Origin: Marinomonas aquimarina
Lineage (GTDB): Bacteria > Pseudomonadota > Gammaproteobacteria > Pseudomonadales > Marinomonadaceae
Direction: 5' to 3'
Assembly: GCF_900089755.1 (NCBI RefSeq)
Contig: NZ_FLOC01000001.1
Location: 248,001 to 312,000, forward strand
Length of the DNA: 64,000 bases
Program-made: the position numbers and the translations under genes
Part shown: positions 53,618-63,164 of the stretch, piece after piece
Numbering within the stretch: position 1 is the stretch's first letter
Layout of the letters: every line of letters begins with the position of its first letter
The notes under the pieces: model-generated
Database searches by the model: none
What the model was told of the DNA's origin: nothing
Seen by the model: the letters and a program-made list of their open reading frames with translations, nothing else

Positions 53618-54388
53618 ATGTCCCTGAGCGCTCACCAACTCAGTGTTGGCTACCATGGCCACACCATCGTCAAAGAGATGGATTTAACGCTACCCGATGG
53701 TCGCTTTATTGCCTTACTGGGCCCCAATGGCTGTGGTAAATCGACGTTACTCAAATGCTTTGCACGTATCTTACCAGCCATGTCTGGGGAAGCCCGCTGG
53801 CAAGGTCATAACCTGCACGATTACCCCTCTAAGCAACTGTCCAAAGAGCTGGCGCTATTGCCGCAAACCCAACCAATTCCTGAAGGCATTAAGGTAAAAG
53901 ACCTCGTCGCCTACGGACGCAGTCCCTACACCGGTTTTTGGGGCAAGTTAAGCCAGCAAGATCATCAGATCGTTGAGCTGATGATGCAGCAAACCGGTAC
54001 CTATGAACTACGAGAACAATTAGTCAGTGAACTGTCTGGCGGACAACGCCAGCGTGTTTGGCTGGCCATGGTCTTAGCGCAAGATACGCCCTATCTATTA
54101 CTCGATGAGCCCACTACCTATATGGACATCAATCACCAAGTGGAATTGATGCACCAGCTGCAAAAGCTTAATAAACAAGGCAAAACCATCATTACCGTGC
54201 TGCATGACATTAACCAAGCAGCACGTTATTGCGATCACCTCGTGGTGATGAAAGCCGGCGAGCTGAAATACCAAGGCTCACCAGCAGAGGTTCTCACCTC
54301 TACCATGCTCAAAGAGGTGTTTTCTCTAAATGCCCAAATCCACAGCGATCCCGTCTCAAACACGCCTATGTGTGTGGTGGAAGGTTGA
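53618..54388 (+). CDS. ABC importer ATPase (FecE/FhuC family)
   Basis: The ATG at 53618 comes 3 bp after the permease stop and follows GAGGATGA; an upstream ATG at 53591 lies in the permease and has no site. The 256-residue ATPase has Walker A LLGPNGCGKSTLL, signature LSGGQRQRVWLAMVLAQ, Walker B LLLDEPTTYMD and the switch His in TVLHDINQ. It completes the Fec-type importer. Confidence 0.92.
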   Translation: MSLSAHQLSVGYHGHTIVKEMDLTLPDGRFIALLGPNGCGKSTLLKCFARILPAMSGEARWQGHNLHDYPSKQLSKELALLPQTQPIPEGIKVKDLVAYGRSPYTGFWGKLSQQDHQIVELMMQQTGTYELREQLVSELSGGQRQRVWLAMVLAQDTPYLLLDEPTTYMDINHQVELMHQLQKLNKQGKTIITVLHDINQAARYCDHLVVMKAGELKYQGSPAEVLTSTMLKEVFSLNAQIHSDPVSNTPMCVVEG

Positions 54389-54503
54389 TCCCGCACCACT
54401 ATTTACTTAAACCTGTAAAAAACGAAGGTGCCCAGTACGATTGCAAAATCGTTTGTCTAGTAAAGCGTGCGGTTTCGGCTAGGCACTTAACTGCTGTAAC
54501 ACC

Positions 54504-56021
54504 TTATGCGCCACCTACTACCGCGGCGAGAGTTTTCTCCATCTTGCGATAGCTTAACGACTCCATTAGATGCTTACGCTCGACCGCTTTGCCTTCTAAA
54601 TCCGCTAACGTCAGCGCCACTCGCAACACGCGATGATAAGCCCTAGCGGAAAGTTTTAAACGCTCTAGTGCCTGTTGCATAAAATGCTTGTCGGCATCGC
54701 TTAGAGCGCAAATACGCTCCAGTTCACGGCCACTTAAATGGGCATTTTGCACGCCTTGGCGAGCGCGCTGTCGACTCACCGCCGCCTCGACTCGATCACG
54801 TACTGCTGCGCTGGATTCCCCCGTTTCATTCTGATTGACCAGTACATCGGTGGGCAAAGGCGGCACTTCCACATGTAAATCGATCCGATCGAGAAACGGC
54901 GCCGAGAGTTTACGTAAGTATTTTTGGCTGGCGCTGGATTGATAATAATCCGCGCCACCGCTGTAGGCTTCATTGCTCGCGTTCATCGCCGCCACCAACA
55001 TAAATCGCGCGGGATAGGAGATTTGCCCACGGGCACGAGACAAATGCACTTCGCCATTTTCTAACGGCTCACGAAGAACTTCTAACACCTTACGGTCAAA
55101 TTCAGGCAGCTCATCCAAGAACAGCACGCCGCAATGACTTAAGGACGCTTCGCCAGGTTTAGGAATCGAGCCGCCGCCGACGAGCGCAGCGGCCGAACTA
55201 GAATGGTGCGGGCTGCGAAATGGACGCTCGGACCAATGCCAATCGACGCCCATTTTACGACCAGAGACAGAGTGCACCGCAGCGACTTCCAGCGCTTCGG
55301 ACTCCGTCATGCGAGGCATAATGCCGGGTAAGCGGGACGCCAGCATGGTTTTGCCGGTACCAGGGGGGCCAATAAACAATAGGTTATGACTTCCTGCGGC
55401 GGCGACTTCTAAGGCACGCCTCGCTTGATACTGGCCTTTTACATCGGCCATATCTTTTAATAATGAGAACGCTTCTGTCGGAATACTTTCTGACTTGCAA
55501 CGCTGTAGCTTAGCTTGCTGAATCAGCGCGGCCGTCACTTGGGTCAGATGGTTGGCATAATAGACCTCATAATCGACCAATCCCGCTTCATTGCGATTAT
55601 CGGCCGGAACAATCATTTTACGCTGTGCGTCTTTGGCGGCCATAGCGGATGGCAATACACCGGGAATACCACGTAGATCCCCAGACAATGCCAGCTCTCC
55701 AACAAACTCGGTATCACGCAGTTCCGTTTCCCCCAGTTGCCCAGAGGCCAACAAAATGCTGATGGCAATGGCGAGATCATAGCGACCACCTTCTTTGGGC
55801 AAATCCGCTGGCGCGAGATTAATGGTGATACGTCTCAGGGGAAACTCGAACTTGCTATTGATGATGGCGCTGCGCACGCGATCTTTGGCTTCACGCACTG
55901 CGGCTTCAGGCAAGCCAACAATACTTAAGGAAGGCAAACCGTTGGAAATATGGGTTTCCACGGTCACTAAAGGCGCCGACACACCCACGCGGGCACGGCT
56001 ATAGATAGTCGCTAGGCTCAT
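54504..56021 (-). CDS. comM: ComM/YifB-type Mg-chelatase-like AAA+ ATPase
   Basis: From the ATG at 56021, preceded by AAGGAG at 5 nt, the protein is 505 residues. An ATG at 56069 lies 16 codons upstream without a site. The N-terminal domain has VETHISNGLPSLSIVGLPEAA; the AAA+ core has Walker A FIGPPGTGKTMLASRLPG, Walker B LFLDELPEF and the C-terminal Mg-chelatase domain. ComM drives branch migration in natural transformation in other gammaproteobacteria. Confidence 0.9.
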   Translation of the reverse strand: MSLATIYSRARVGVSAPLVTVETHISNGLPSLSIVGLPEAAVREAKDRVRSAIINSKFEFPLRRITINLAPADLPKEGGRYDLAIAISILLASGQLGETELRDTEFVGELALSGDLRGIPGVLPSAMAAKDAQRKMIVPADNRNEAGLVDYEVYYANHLTQVTAALIQQAKLQRCKSESIPTEAFSLLKDMADVKGQYQARRALEVAAAGSHNLLFIGPPGTGKTMLASRLPGIMPRMTESEALEVAAVHSVSGRKMGVDWHWSERPFRSPHHSSSAAALVGGGSIPKPGEASLSHCGVLFLDELPEFDRKVLEVLREPLENGEVHLSRARGQISYPARFMLVAAMNASNEAYSGGADYYQSSASQKYLRKLSAPFLDRIDLHVEVPPLPTDVLVNQNETGESSAAVRDRVEAAVSRQRARQGVQNAHLSGRELERICALSDADKHFMQQALERLKLSARAYHRVLRVALTLADLEGKAVERKHLMESLSYRKMEKTLAAVVGGA

Positions 56022-56091
56022 GATCACTCCTTGATTATTCGCCAACGCATCCAACTTTCGATCCCGCACGTATCCTTATGCGGAGGTACTT

Positions 56092-56307
56092 ATGAGCAAA
56101 AAGTTGAACCCTAATAAATTGTTACTTTCAAAATGGACGTCTGCTGCTCCGAAAAATAAAGAGAAGCATTTCATCGTCACAGAGCTGATTCGCGATGAAG
56201 ACAACACAGTGATCGATGTCACCCTTGAAGCAGTGTACACCAAGAATGTCTACCAATTCCCTTGGCAAACACTGCTTGATGATCTCTGGCAACAAGGTTG
56301 GAAGTAA
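56092..56307 (+). CDS. Small conserved Trp-rich protein (TIGR02450 family)
   Basis: A 71-residue protein, LNPNKLLLSKWTSAAPKNKEKHF at its start and VYQFPWQTLLDDLWQQGWK at its end (tryptophans at about 15, 61, 68 and 72 of the unit), matching a small uncharacterised family of gammaproteobacteria. It has no signal peptide. A GGAGGTACTT ribosome site precedes the ATG. It lies between divergent comM and convergent ubiK. The function is unknown. Confidence 0.8.
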   Translation: MSKKLNPNKLLLSKWTSAAPKNKEKHFIVTELIRDEDNTVIDVTLEAVYTKNVYQFPWQTLLDDLWQQGWK

Positions 56308-56315
56308 CCATCAGG

Positions 56316-56561
56316 TTACTTCTGCTCGGTTTGCTCAAGTTCCGCTAGACGTGCTTCCAATTGTGCCAGCTTCTCACGGTACTTTTGCAGCATGGCTGCC
56401 TGCACTTCAAATTCTTCGCGGGTCACTAAGTCCATCTTTGTGAGCGTATCCTTTGCCACCAGTTGTAGCTGAGCTTGGATTTCTTCTGCAGGAAGCTTAC
56501 CTAACGTTGTCGCCGCCTGTTCCAAGCCTGTGCCCAGTTGCTTAATAAATTGATCAATCAT
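56316..56561 (-). CDS. ubiK: Ubiquinone accessory factor UbiK (BMFP)
   Basis: An 81-residue protein with the BMFP coiled-coil pattern: MIDQFIKQLGTGLEQAATTL at the start and QKYREKLAQLEARLAELE at the end. UbiK supports the soluble Ubi complex in ubiquinone biosynthesis. I chose the ATG at 56561 because GAGG lies 5 nt upstream and the family starts with MID; an ATG at 56627 adds 22 unrelated residues. Confidence 0.85.
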   Translation of the reverse strand: MIDQFIKQLGTGLEQAATTLGKLPAEEIQAQLQLVAKDTLTKMDLVTREEFEVQAAMLQKYREKLAQLEARLAELEQTEQK

Positions 56562-56811
56562 TGCTGCCTCATTCGTTTGCAGAGTTTGTTCCATTATAAA
56601 ATGTCCACAGTGGTTCTGTCTGTACACATTTCCGCCCCTCTATAAGCCTAGCATGCGTCGTAACTGTGCAACCCTAAAGCACTATGACCAGTTAAAGCTC
56701 GCTGAGATTCCGATTGCGCCCCCCATTAGGTCAGACAAATATGCTGCAAAACTAAGAAAAACAACCAAATAGTTCTGCAACTGTCCTTAACATTACCTAC
56801 CACGAGCATCT

Positions 56812-56828
56812 AGCACCAAAAAAGTGCA
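56812..56828 (+). promoter_or_regulatory. NtrC-type enhancer upstream of glnK
   Basis: GCAC, 7 nt, GTGC (as in TGCAC-N7-GTGCA) lies about 120 bp before the glnK promoter, the usual range for an NtrC enhancer. It sits in the 460-bp gap between ubiK and glnK; the rest of that gap has no ORF or other element I can name. Confidence 0.65.
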
Positions 56829-56946
56829 CTCGCACCACTTTGTTTGCATTCCTAGCTCAGACGCAAATACGCATCTCTTAGCGCAATTTCTTTACAAGTC
56901 TTATCTGATAAGGCTTTGCACGGTTTTAAGGCAAATATTTTAAAGC

Positions 56947-57360
<414 letters not shown>

Positions 57361-57399
57361 TCACTGCTTCAATCTTACAAGCCTTTAGGGGGGCGAAAC

Positions 57400-58662
57400 A
57401 TGCAAGATCAAATTTTTCACTTACAATATGCCATGGACACCTTCTATTTCTTGGTGTGTGGCGCACTGGTTATGTGGATGGCTGCGGGCTTTGCGATGTT
57501 GGAAGCAGGTCTAGTACGTGCTAAAAACACCACAGAAATCCTTACTAAGAACGTCGCGCTCTTCGCGATCTCTTGTATCATGTACTTGGTGTGCGGTTAC
57601 GCCATCATGTACGGCGGCACTTGGTTCCTATCTGGTATCCAAGACGTAGACGTCACTTCTACTCTAACTGACTTCGCTGGCCGTGAAGGTGGCTTCGAAG
57701 GTGGTTCTATCTACTCTGGCGCTTCTGACTTCTTCTTCCAAGTGGTATTCGTTGCAACGGCAATGTCTATCGTTTCGGGTGCGGTCGCTGAGCGTATGAA
57801 ACTGTGGTCATTCCTAGCCTTTGCGGTAGTGATGACAGGGGTTATCTACCCACTTGAAGGTTCTTGGACTTGGGGCGGTGCCGACGTATTTGGCATGTAC
57901 AACCTAGGCGACATGGGCTTCTCTGACTTCGCAGGCTCAGGCATCGTACACATGGCCGGTGCTGCAGCAGCCCTTGCCGGTGTGCTAATCCTTGGTGCGC
58001 GTAAAGGCAAATACGGTCCTAACGGTGAAGTTCGTGCGATCCCAGGTGCTAACCTACCGCTAGCAACACTAGGTACCTTCATCCTTTGGATGGGTTGGTT
58101 CGGCTTTAACGGTGGTTCTGTCCTAAAACTTGGCGACATCGCTAACGCTAACTCCGTTGCTATGGTGTTCCTAAACACCAACGCGGCCGCAGCAGGTGGT
58201 GCGATCGGTGCATTGGTTCTAGCTCGTATCCTATTCGGTAAAGCGGATCTAACCATGCTACTAAACGGTGCCCTAGCAGGTCTGGTAGCGATCACAGCCG
58301 AGCCTTCTACGCCTTCAGCTCTAGGCGCAACGCTAATCGGTGTTGCCGGTGGTCTGATCGTAGTGGTTTCTATCCTAGCGCTTGATAAGCTGAAAATTGA
58401 CGATCCAGTGGGTGCCATCTCGGTGCACGGTGTGGTAGGTCTTTGGGGGCTTCTAGCGGTGCCACTAACCAACGACGGTGCAACCTTCGGTGGTCAAATC
58501 GCTGGTGCTCTTACCATCTTCGTATGGGTATTCGCAGCTAGCCTAGTGGTTTGGTTAGTGATCAAAGCCATCATGGGTGTACGCGTTTCTGAAGAAGAAG
58601 AGTACGAGGGTGTCGATATCTCTGAATGTGGTATGGAAGCCTACCCTGAGTTCAAAAAATAA
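57400..58662 (+). CDS. amtB: Ammonium transporter AmtB
   Basis: A 420-residue Amt/Rh family channel with eleven membrane helices. The motifs WMAAGFAMLEAGLVRAKNT, FAGSGIVHMAGAAAALAG (twin-His, first) and GAISVHGVVGLWGLLAVP (second) are visible. It conducts NH4+/NH3 and is gated by GlnK. The N-terminus has no long signal peptide, so it inserts by its first helix. A terminator follows. Confidence 0.94.
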   Translation: MQDQIFHLQYAMDTFYFLVCGALVMWMAAGFAMLEAGLVRAKNTTEILTKNVALFAISCIMYLVCGYAIMYGGTWFLSGIQDVDVTSTLTDFAGREGGFEGGSIYSGASDFFFQVVFVATAMSIVSGAVAERMKLWSFLAFAVVMTGVIYPLEGSWTWGGADVFGMYNLGDMGFSDFAGSGIVHMAGAAAALAGVLILGARKGKYGPNGEVRAIPGANLPLATLGTFILWMGWFGFNGGSVLKLGDIANANSVAMVFLNTNAAAAGGAIGALVLARILFGKADLTMLLNGALAGLVAITAEPSTPSALGATLIGVAGGLIVVVSILALDKLKIDDPVGAISVHGVVGLWGLLAVPLTNDGATFGGQIAGALTIFVWVFAASLVVWLVIKAIMGVRVSEEEEYEGVDISECGMEAYPEFKK

Positions 58663-58694
58663 TCCCTAACGATTATTTGTCTCTCCTTGGAAAG

Positions 58695-58716
58695 CCCTCG
58701 CACTGCGAGGGTTTTT
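58695..58716 (+). terminator. Terminator after amtB
   Basis: CCCTCGC, loop ACT, GCGAGGG, then TTTTT: a textbook intrinsic terminator on the plus strand. Confidence 0.93.
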
Positions 58717-58800
58717 CATGTTTAGAGTCCACAATACTTGCATTATCGCTAGCAAAGTAAGTTATAGTCGTAGCATCGATAGCACCTTTATGGAGACTGT

Positions 58801-60330
58801 ATGTTGGAAGATCTACATTTAAAGATCCGCAACTTAACCTTGGATGACTACTCACAAGTTAAAGAATTAATGGACCGCGTCTACCATGACATCGGTGGTT
58901 CGTGGCCAAAGCACACTATTCGTAAGCTGATCAAAGACCTACCTGATGGCCAAATCTGTTTAGTCGACCACGACAAGATCGTCGGTATGGCCCTGTCTGT
59001 TAAAGTGAATTATCACCGCTTCAGCAACCCGCACACCTATGACGATTTAGTCGATCAGCGTGAACGCATCCACCACGATTCTGAAGGGGATGCGCTGTAT
59101 GGTTTAGACGTTTTGATTGACCCAGATTATCGTGGTTACCGTCTTGGCCGCCGTCTTTACGAAGCGCGTAAAGAACTGTGTCGCCAAGAGAACTTGATCG
59201 CCATCCTCGCCGGTGGCCGTATCCCGAACTACTACCAGCACGCGGATGAAATGACGCCTGCGGAATACCTAGATGCGGTCGACAAACGTAAAATCTACGA
59301 CCCAATTCTGACCTTCCAGCTGTCAAACGATTTCCAAGTTACCCGTCTTTTGACTAAGTACCTGCCGGAAGACGAGAAGTCACGTGGCTACGCGACCCTG
59401 TTGGAATGGAAAAACATCTTTTACGAACCAGAAAAAGACACAGTACTGGAATACCGTAAAACCCAGGTGCGCATTGGTGCCGTACAATGGCAAATGCGTG
59501 AAGTAGACAGTGTTGAAGAGCTACTGAAACAAGTTGAATACTTCATTGATGCCTTGTCGAGCTACAAGAGTGACTTTGCCCTCTTCCCAGAGTTCTTTAA
59601 CGCACCGCTGATGGGCTTGGCACCGGATCAAACCAACCAAACCGAAGCGATTCGTTTCTTAGCCTCGTTCACTGACCGCTTTGTCAGTGAGATGTCACAG
59701 TTTGCGGTGAGCTACAACATCAACATCATCACCGGCTCCATGCCATTGATCGAAGACGATGTGATGTACAATGCCAGCTACCTGTGTCGCCGTGACGGTA
59801 CCATTGAAGAACAGCGTAAGATCCACATTACGCCCCACGAACGCCGTGACTGGGTCATCGAGGGCGGTGATGAAGTGCGCGTTTGGGACACCGATGCCGG
59901 CCGTGTCGGTATCTTGATTTGTTACGATGTGGAATTCCCAGAGTTAGGCCGTCACCTAGCATCGCAAGATATGGACGTTCTGTTCGTGCCGTTCTGGACC
60001 GATACTAAAAACGGCTATCTGCGTGTGCGCCGCTGTGCCCAAGCTCGTGCCATCGAGAACGAGTGTTACGTAGTCATCTGTGGTAGCTGTGGTAACTTGC
60101 CTCAAGTTGAAAACTTGGACGTACAGTACTCGCAAGCCGCGGTCTTCTCGCCGTCTGACTTTGCCTTCCCACACGATGCCACCATGGCCGAAACCACGCC
60201 TAACACTGAGATGTTGATGTTCTCAGATTTAGACTTGGATAAGCTGAAGCTGGTGCGCAGTGAAGGTTCGGTGAATAACCTGAAAGACCGTCGCTTAGAC
60301 TTGTATGGCATCAACTGGAAAAGCAAATAA
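58801..60330 (+). CDS. GNAT-nitrilase fusion (carbon-nitrogen hydrolase)
   Basis: A 509-residue two-domain protein. Residues about 5-170 form a GNAT acetyltransferase domain (LDVLIDPDYRGYRLGRRLYEAR is the acetyl-CoA loop). Residues about 222-500 form a nitrilase domain with the catalytic triad Glu264 (FPEFF), Lys340 (RKIHI) and Cys374 (ICYDVEFPE). This fusion is widespread and likely an amidase acting on an amino acid-derived amide, with the GNAT half of unknown substrate. It is not linked to neighbours. Confidence 0.9.
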   Translation: MLEDLHLKIRNLTLDDYSQVKELMDRVYHDIGGSWPKHTIRKLIKDLPDGQICLVDHDKIVGMALSVKVNYHRFSNPHTYDDLVDQRERIHHDSEGDALYGLDVLIDPDYRGYRLGRRLYEARKELCRQENLIAILAGGRIPNYYQHADEMTPAEYLDAVDKRKIYDPILTFQLSNDFQVTRLLTKYLPEDEKSRGYATLLEWKNIFYEPEKDTVLEYRKTQVRIGAVQWQMREVDSVEELLKQVEYFIDALSSYKSDFALFPEFFNAPLMGLAPDQTNQTEAIRFLASFTDRFVSEMSQFAVSYNINIITGSMPLIEDDVMYNASYLCRRDGTIEEQRKIHITPHERRDWVIEGGDEVRVWDTDAGRVGILICYDVEFPELGRHLASQDMDVLFVPFWTDTKNGYLRVRRCAQARAIENECYVVICGSCGNLPQVENLDVQYSQAAVFSPSDFAFPHDATMAETTPNTEMLMFSDLDLDKLKLVRSEGSVNNLKDRRLDLYGINWKSK

Positions 60331-60372
60331 GCGAACTCTTTGATACCATATCGGTATCAGGCACACCTTATA

Positions 60373-60400
60373 ACAGCCGCTAACCCTAGCGGCTGTTTTG
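60373..60400 (+). terminator. Terminator after the GNAT-nitrilase gene
   Basis: ACAGCCGCTA, loop ACCC, TAGCGGCTGT, then TTTTG with TTT just beyond. Confidence 0.9.
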
Positions 60401-60443
60401 TTTATACGCATCTACTGTAGTGAAGATTAGGAACCAATCAGTC

Positions 60444-61829
60444 ATGGCAAAAGCAAAATCCGCCTTTGTCTGCAACGAATGCGGCGCAGACTACGCAAAA
60501 TGGCAAGGCCAATGTCAGGCCTGTGGTGCATGGAACAGCTTACAAGAATTTAAGGTCAGCTCTGCTAAAACGTCCGCTCGTGTCGCGGCGACCCAAGAGG
60601 CGGGACGTAAAGGTTACGCGGGGGCCAATACCGGCATTCAGGATTTGTCGGAAGTCGACCTAGGGGATATGCCACGCTTTAGCTCAGGCGCCAGCGAATT
60701 TGACCGTGTATTAGGCGGTGGCTTAGTCCCCGGCGGTGTCGTACTCATTGGCGGCCATCCTGGTGCCGGTAAAAGTACCTTACTACTGCAAACCATGTGT
60801 TGGTTGGCACAGCAACAAAGCGCCTTGTATGTCACCGGTGAGGAATCCTTACAACAAGTCGCCATGCGTGCTCACCGTCTTGGACTACCGACCAAGAATT
60901 TAAAAATGCTCTCCGAAACCAGCGTTGAAGGCATTCTCGCGGTAGCAGAACAAGAGAAACCTAGAGTCATGGTAATCGACTCCATTCAGGTAATGCACCT
61001 AGATGGCATTGAATCAGCGCCCGGCAGTGTCTCACAAGTGCGTGAAAGCGCTGCGGTATTAACGCGCTTTGCTAAGCAAACGCAAACCACCGTCCTGTTA
61101 GTCGGCCATGTCACCAAAGACGGTACCTTGGCGGGTCCAAAGGTGTTGGAACACATGGTTGATTGTTCGGTGCTATTAGAAGGCGCGGAGGATTCGCGTT
61201 TTCGTACCCTGCGCGGTATGAAGAACCGTTTTGGTGCCATTAATGAACTAGGTGTATTTGCCATGCTGGAAAATGGCCTGAAAGAGGTGAAAAACCCTAG
61301 CTCAATTTTCCTAAACCGCTCCAACCATCCCGCCGCAGGGAGTTTGGTCATGGTGGTGTGGGAAGGCACTCGTCCGCTGTTGGTGGAACTGCAAGCGCTT
61401 GTCGATGACTCAGCGCTAGGCAATCCGCGCCGCGTCACAGTCGGCTTTGATCACAATCGTCTGTCGATGCTGTTAGCCGTGCTACACAAACACGGCGGCT
61501 TGATGACCGCCGATCAAGACGTGTATCTGAACGTGGTCGGCGGCGTCAAAGTATTAGAAACTTCCGCCGATTTAGCGGCCATTGCTGCCGTGGTCTCAAG
61601 CTTCCGTGATCAAGTGCTGCCACACGATCTGGTGGTGTTAGGGGAAGTGGGCCTGTCTGGCGAAATTCGCCCTGTGCCGTCCGGCCAAGAGCGTATCAGT
61701 GAAGCCGCCAAGCATGGCTTTAAGCGGGCCGTAGTCCCCAAAGGCAATTGCCCGAAGAAGCCCATCGAAGGCATGACGGTGGTGGGCGTTGAGCGTTTAT
61801 CTGAAGCGCTGGAAGCCATCTTTGGCTAA
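60444..61829 (+). CDS. radA: DNA repair protein RadA
   Basis: The ATG at 60444 gives 461 residues and the normal family start MAKAKSAFVCNECGAD; a GTG at 60420 would add eight. It has the zinc finger CNECGADYAKWQGQCQACGAW, Walker A GGHPGAGKSTLLLQT, the RadA-specific KNRFG and a Lon-like C-terminal domain (GEVGLSGEIRPV). RadA promotes branch migration in homologous recombination. AGGAA lies about 10 nt before the ATG. Confidence 0.93.
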   Translation: MAKAKSAFVCNECGADYAKWQGQCQACGAWNSLQEFKVSSAKTSARVAATQEAGRKGYAGANTGIQDLSEVDLGDMPRFSSGASEFDRVLGGGLVPGGVVLIGGHPGAGKSTLLLQTMCWLAQQQSALYVTGEESLQQVAMRAHRLGLPTKNLKMLSETSVEGILAVAEQEKPRVMVIDSIQVMHLDGIESAPGSVSQVRESAAVLTRFAKQTQTTVLLVGHVTKDGTLAGPKVLEHMVDCSVLLEGAEDSRFRTLRGMKNRFGAINELGVFAMLENGLKEVKNPSSIFLNRSNHPAAGSLVMVVWEGTRPLLVELQALVDDSALGNPRRVTVGFDHNRLSMLLAVLHKHGGLMTADQDVYLNVVGGVKVLETSADLAAIAAVVSSFRDQVLPHDLVVLGEVGLSGEIRPVPSGQERISEAAKHGFKRAVVPKGNCPKKPIEGMTVVGVERLSEALEAIFG

Positions 61830-61838
61830 CCTAACACG

Positions 61839-62132
61839 CTAATCGTTTTCGGACATTGGGGTGGCGAAGAGATCTTGCACATCTTCGCCTTCCATCCCAT
61901 AAGGCAAACCTTTATTCGACTCGGCTTGAAGGCGTTCTTGCTTGGCCTTTAAGATACGTTGCCAGCGACTGCGACACAGTTGAATCACTTGACGCTTCTG
62001 GGCATCGTTCATTTCATGCCAATGAAAGCGCTCTTCACGGCTACGTAAGCAGCCTTTGCAGTAGCCCTTGCTACTGGACTCACAAATGCCACGACACGGA
62101 CTTTCGATTTGAAAGAGTTCAATCTGCTCCAT
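61839..62132 (-). CDS. DUF1289 family protein
   Basis: A 97-residue protein with the DUF1289 cysteine motif: CRGICESSSKGYCKGCLRSR (four Cys, likely metal-binding) and a conserved RFHWHEM-type segment. It is convergent with radA (9-bp gap) and 19 bp from the lipoprotein gene upstream. Function unknown. Confidence 0.82.
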   Translation of the reverse strand: MEQIELFQIESPCRGICESSSKGYCKGCLRSREERFHWHEMNDAQKRQVIQLCRSRWQRILKAKQERLQAESNKGLPYGMEGEDVQDLFATPMSEND

Positions 62133-62151
62133 GCCAGGCTCCTCATTTACA

Positions 62152-62763
62152 TTATGAATCGGTCACTAAACGATAATCGTAAATCTCTTCTGGGGACAAG
62201 AAATAAATGCGTTCAGCGGGGGCTGCGTCTAAAGTGAACCAATAAAAACGCTCCGGCACGCCCATTTCTAAGTAGAAGTTTACATAACTGGCATGCACAG
62301 GGTCGGCCAGATTAATGGCATCGCCCCAGTTTTGCGTATCACGCCAAGAATGCACGCCCACACCGGCCCCTGCGCCAATGGTTCGCTCCACGCCGCCAAG
62401 GAATAAATCTACGCCACCAGACAAAACATAGCCAGTCTGGGCAATGTGCGTATTCAGACCCAAGTGACGAATCATACGAGCGGCTTCCATGGTCGCCAGT
62501 TGATCACTGGAGCCCGATACATCCACCAACACCAGGTCGGTGACATTAGGATGTTCACTCAAGGCACGCTTGAGTTGCTGCGGTAAGCGACTATTAAGTA
62601 AGCCTGATAAGTAGGCAACATCGTCTTCCACATAAATGAACACTTCTTCGCCCTGTTGCGGCGTTGGCTGAAGGCTTTGTTGTGCTGTATTACTGGAACA
62701 CCCAGTCAACATCAGTAACGCGAGGGACATTGCACATAAAACACGAACACTTTGGACCTGCAT
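62152..62763 (-). CDS. ClpP/crotonase-fold lipoprotein (COG3904-like)
   Basis: The ATG at 62763 follows AAGGAG at 10 nt. A lipobox LTGC after a hydrophobic stretch (LCAMSLALLMLTGC) makes a 203-residue lipoprotein. Its body (LVLVDVSGSSDQLATMEAAR, then GYVLSGGVDLFLGGVERTIG and VGVHSW) resembles periplasmic Clp-protease-fold proteins of COG3904. The serine in VLSGG and His in GVHSW could be catalytic, but the usual Ser-Ala-Cys motif is not clear. A longer start at 62820 would place the signal peptide after 19 charged residues. Confidence 0.78.
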   Translation of the reverse strand: MQVQSVRVLCAMSLALLMLTGCSSNTAQQSLQPTPQQGEEVFIYVEDDVAYLSGLLNSRLPQQLKRALSEHPNVTDLVLVDVSGSSDQLATMEAARMIRHLGLNTHIAQTGYVLSGGVDLFLGGVERTIGAGAGVGVHSWRDTQNWGDAINLADPVHASYVNFYLEMGVPERFYWFTLDAAPAERIYFLSPEEIYDYRLVTDS

Positions 62764-63164
62764 TGGCCGATCACTCCTTACTCGGATCACCACTTTGCTT
62801 TCGCTACGTATCAATAACACGCTACCTGTAAAGCTTTACGAAATTCTTTACCTAAGCGCAAGAGAAGTCCGCTAATTCTATGCAAAACGTCAGCGTTCCA
62901 GCCGTCAAGAAACTGCTAAGGTTTCTCGTCATTGCGTAAAGTTTACCTTAACAAAGCCCTACCCCTGCCATTTGGTACACAGACCACACAAGCTGACAAG
63001 TTATCCGAGCGAGTGGACACTTATAATCACATTAACTATCACTTAGAAACAAGTATAACCATAAGGACTATCTAGCATAGCGCTCAGTAAATTTATAACT
63101 TGACCATATGGATATAAAATCGAGTTATTCCTATTAAAATTTAACCATCTCTCATGGAGGGTTC
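62764..63164. other. Intergenic region upstream of lipoprotein and RND genes
   Basis: 401 bp, AT-rich toward the plus end. TTGACC at 63100 could be a -35 for the RND gene with a weak -10 GTTATT. TAAAGTTT near 62939 looks like a FliA -35 but lacks a -10 at the right distance. No ORF or terminator seen. Confidence 0.45.

Noticed and set aside
57846-58472. Long minus-strand open frame (about 208 codons) opposite amtB
   Set aside because: Antisense to a certain amtB; the translation is repetitive, with no motif.
62936-62960. Sigma-28 promoter in the gap before the RND gene
   Set aside because: TAAAGTTT is present, but the bases 11 nt later (GCCCTACC) do not match the -10.
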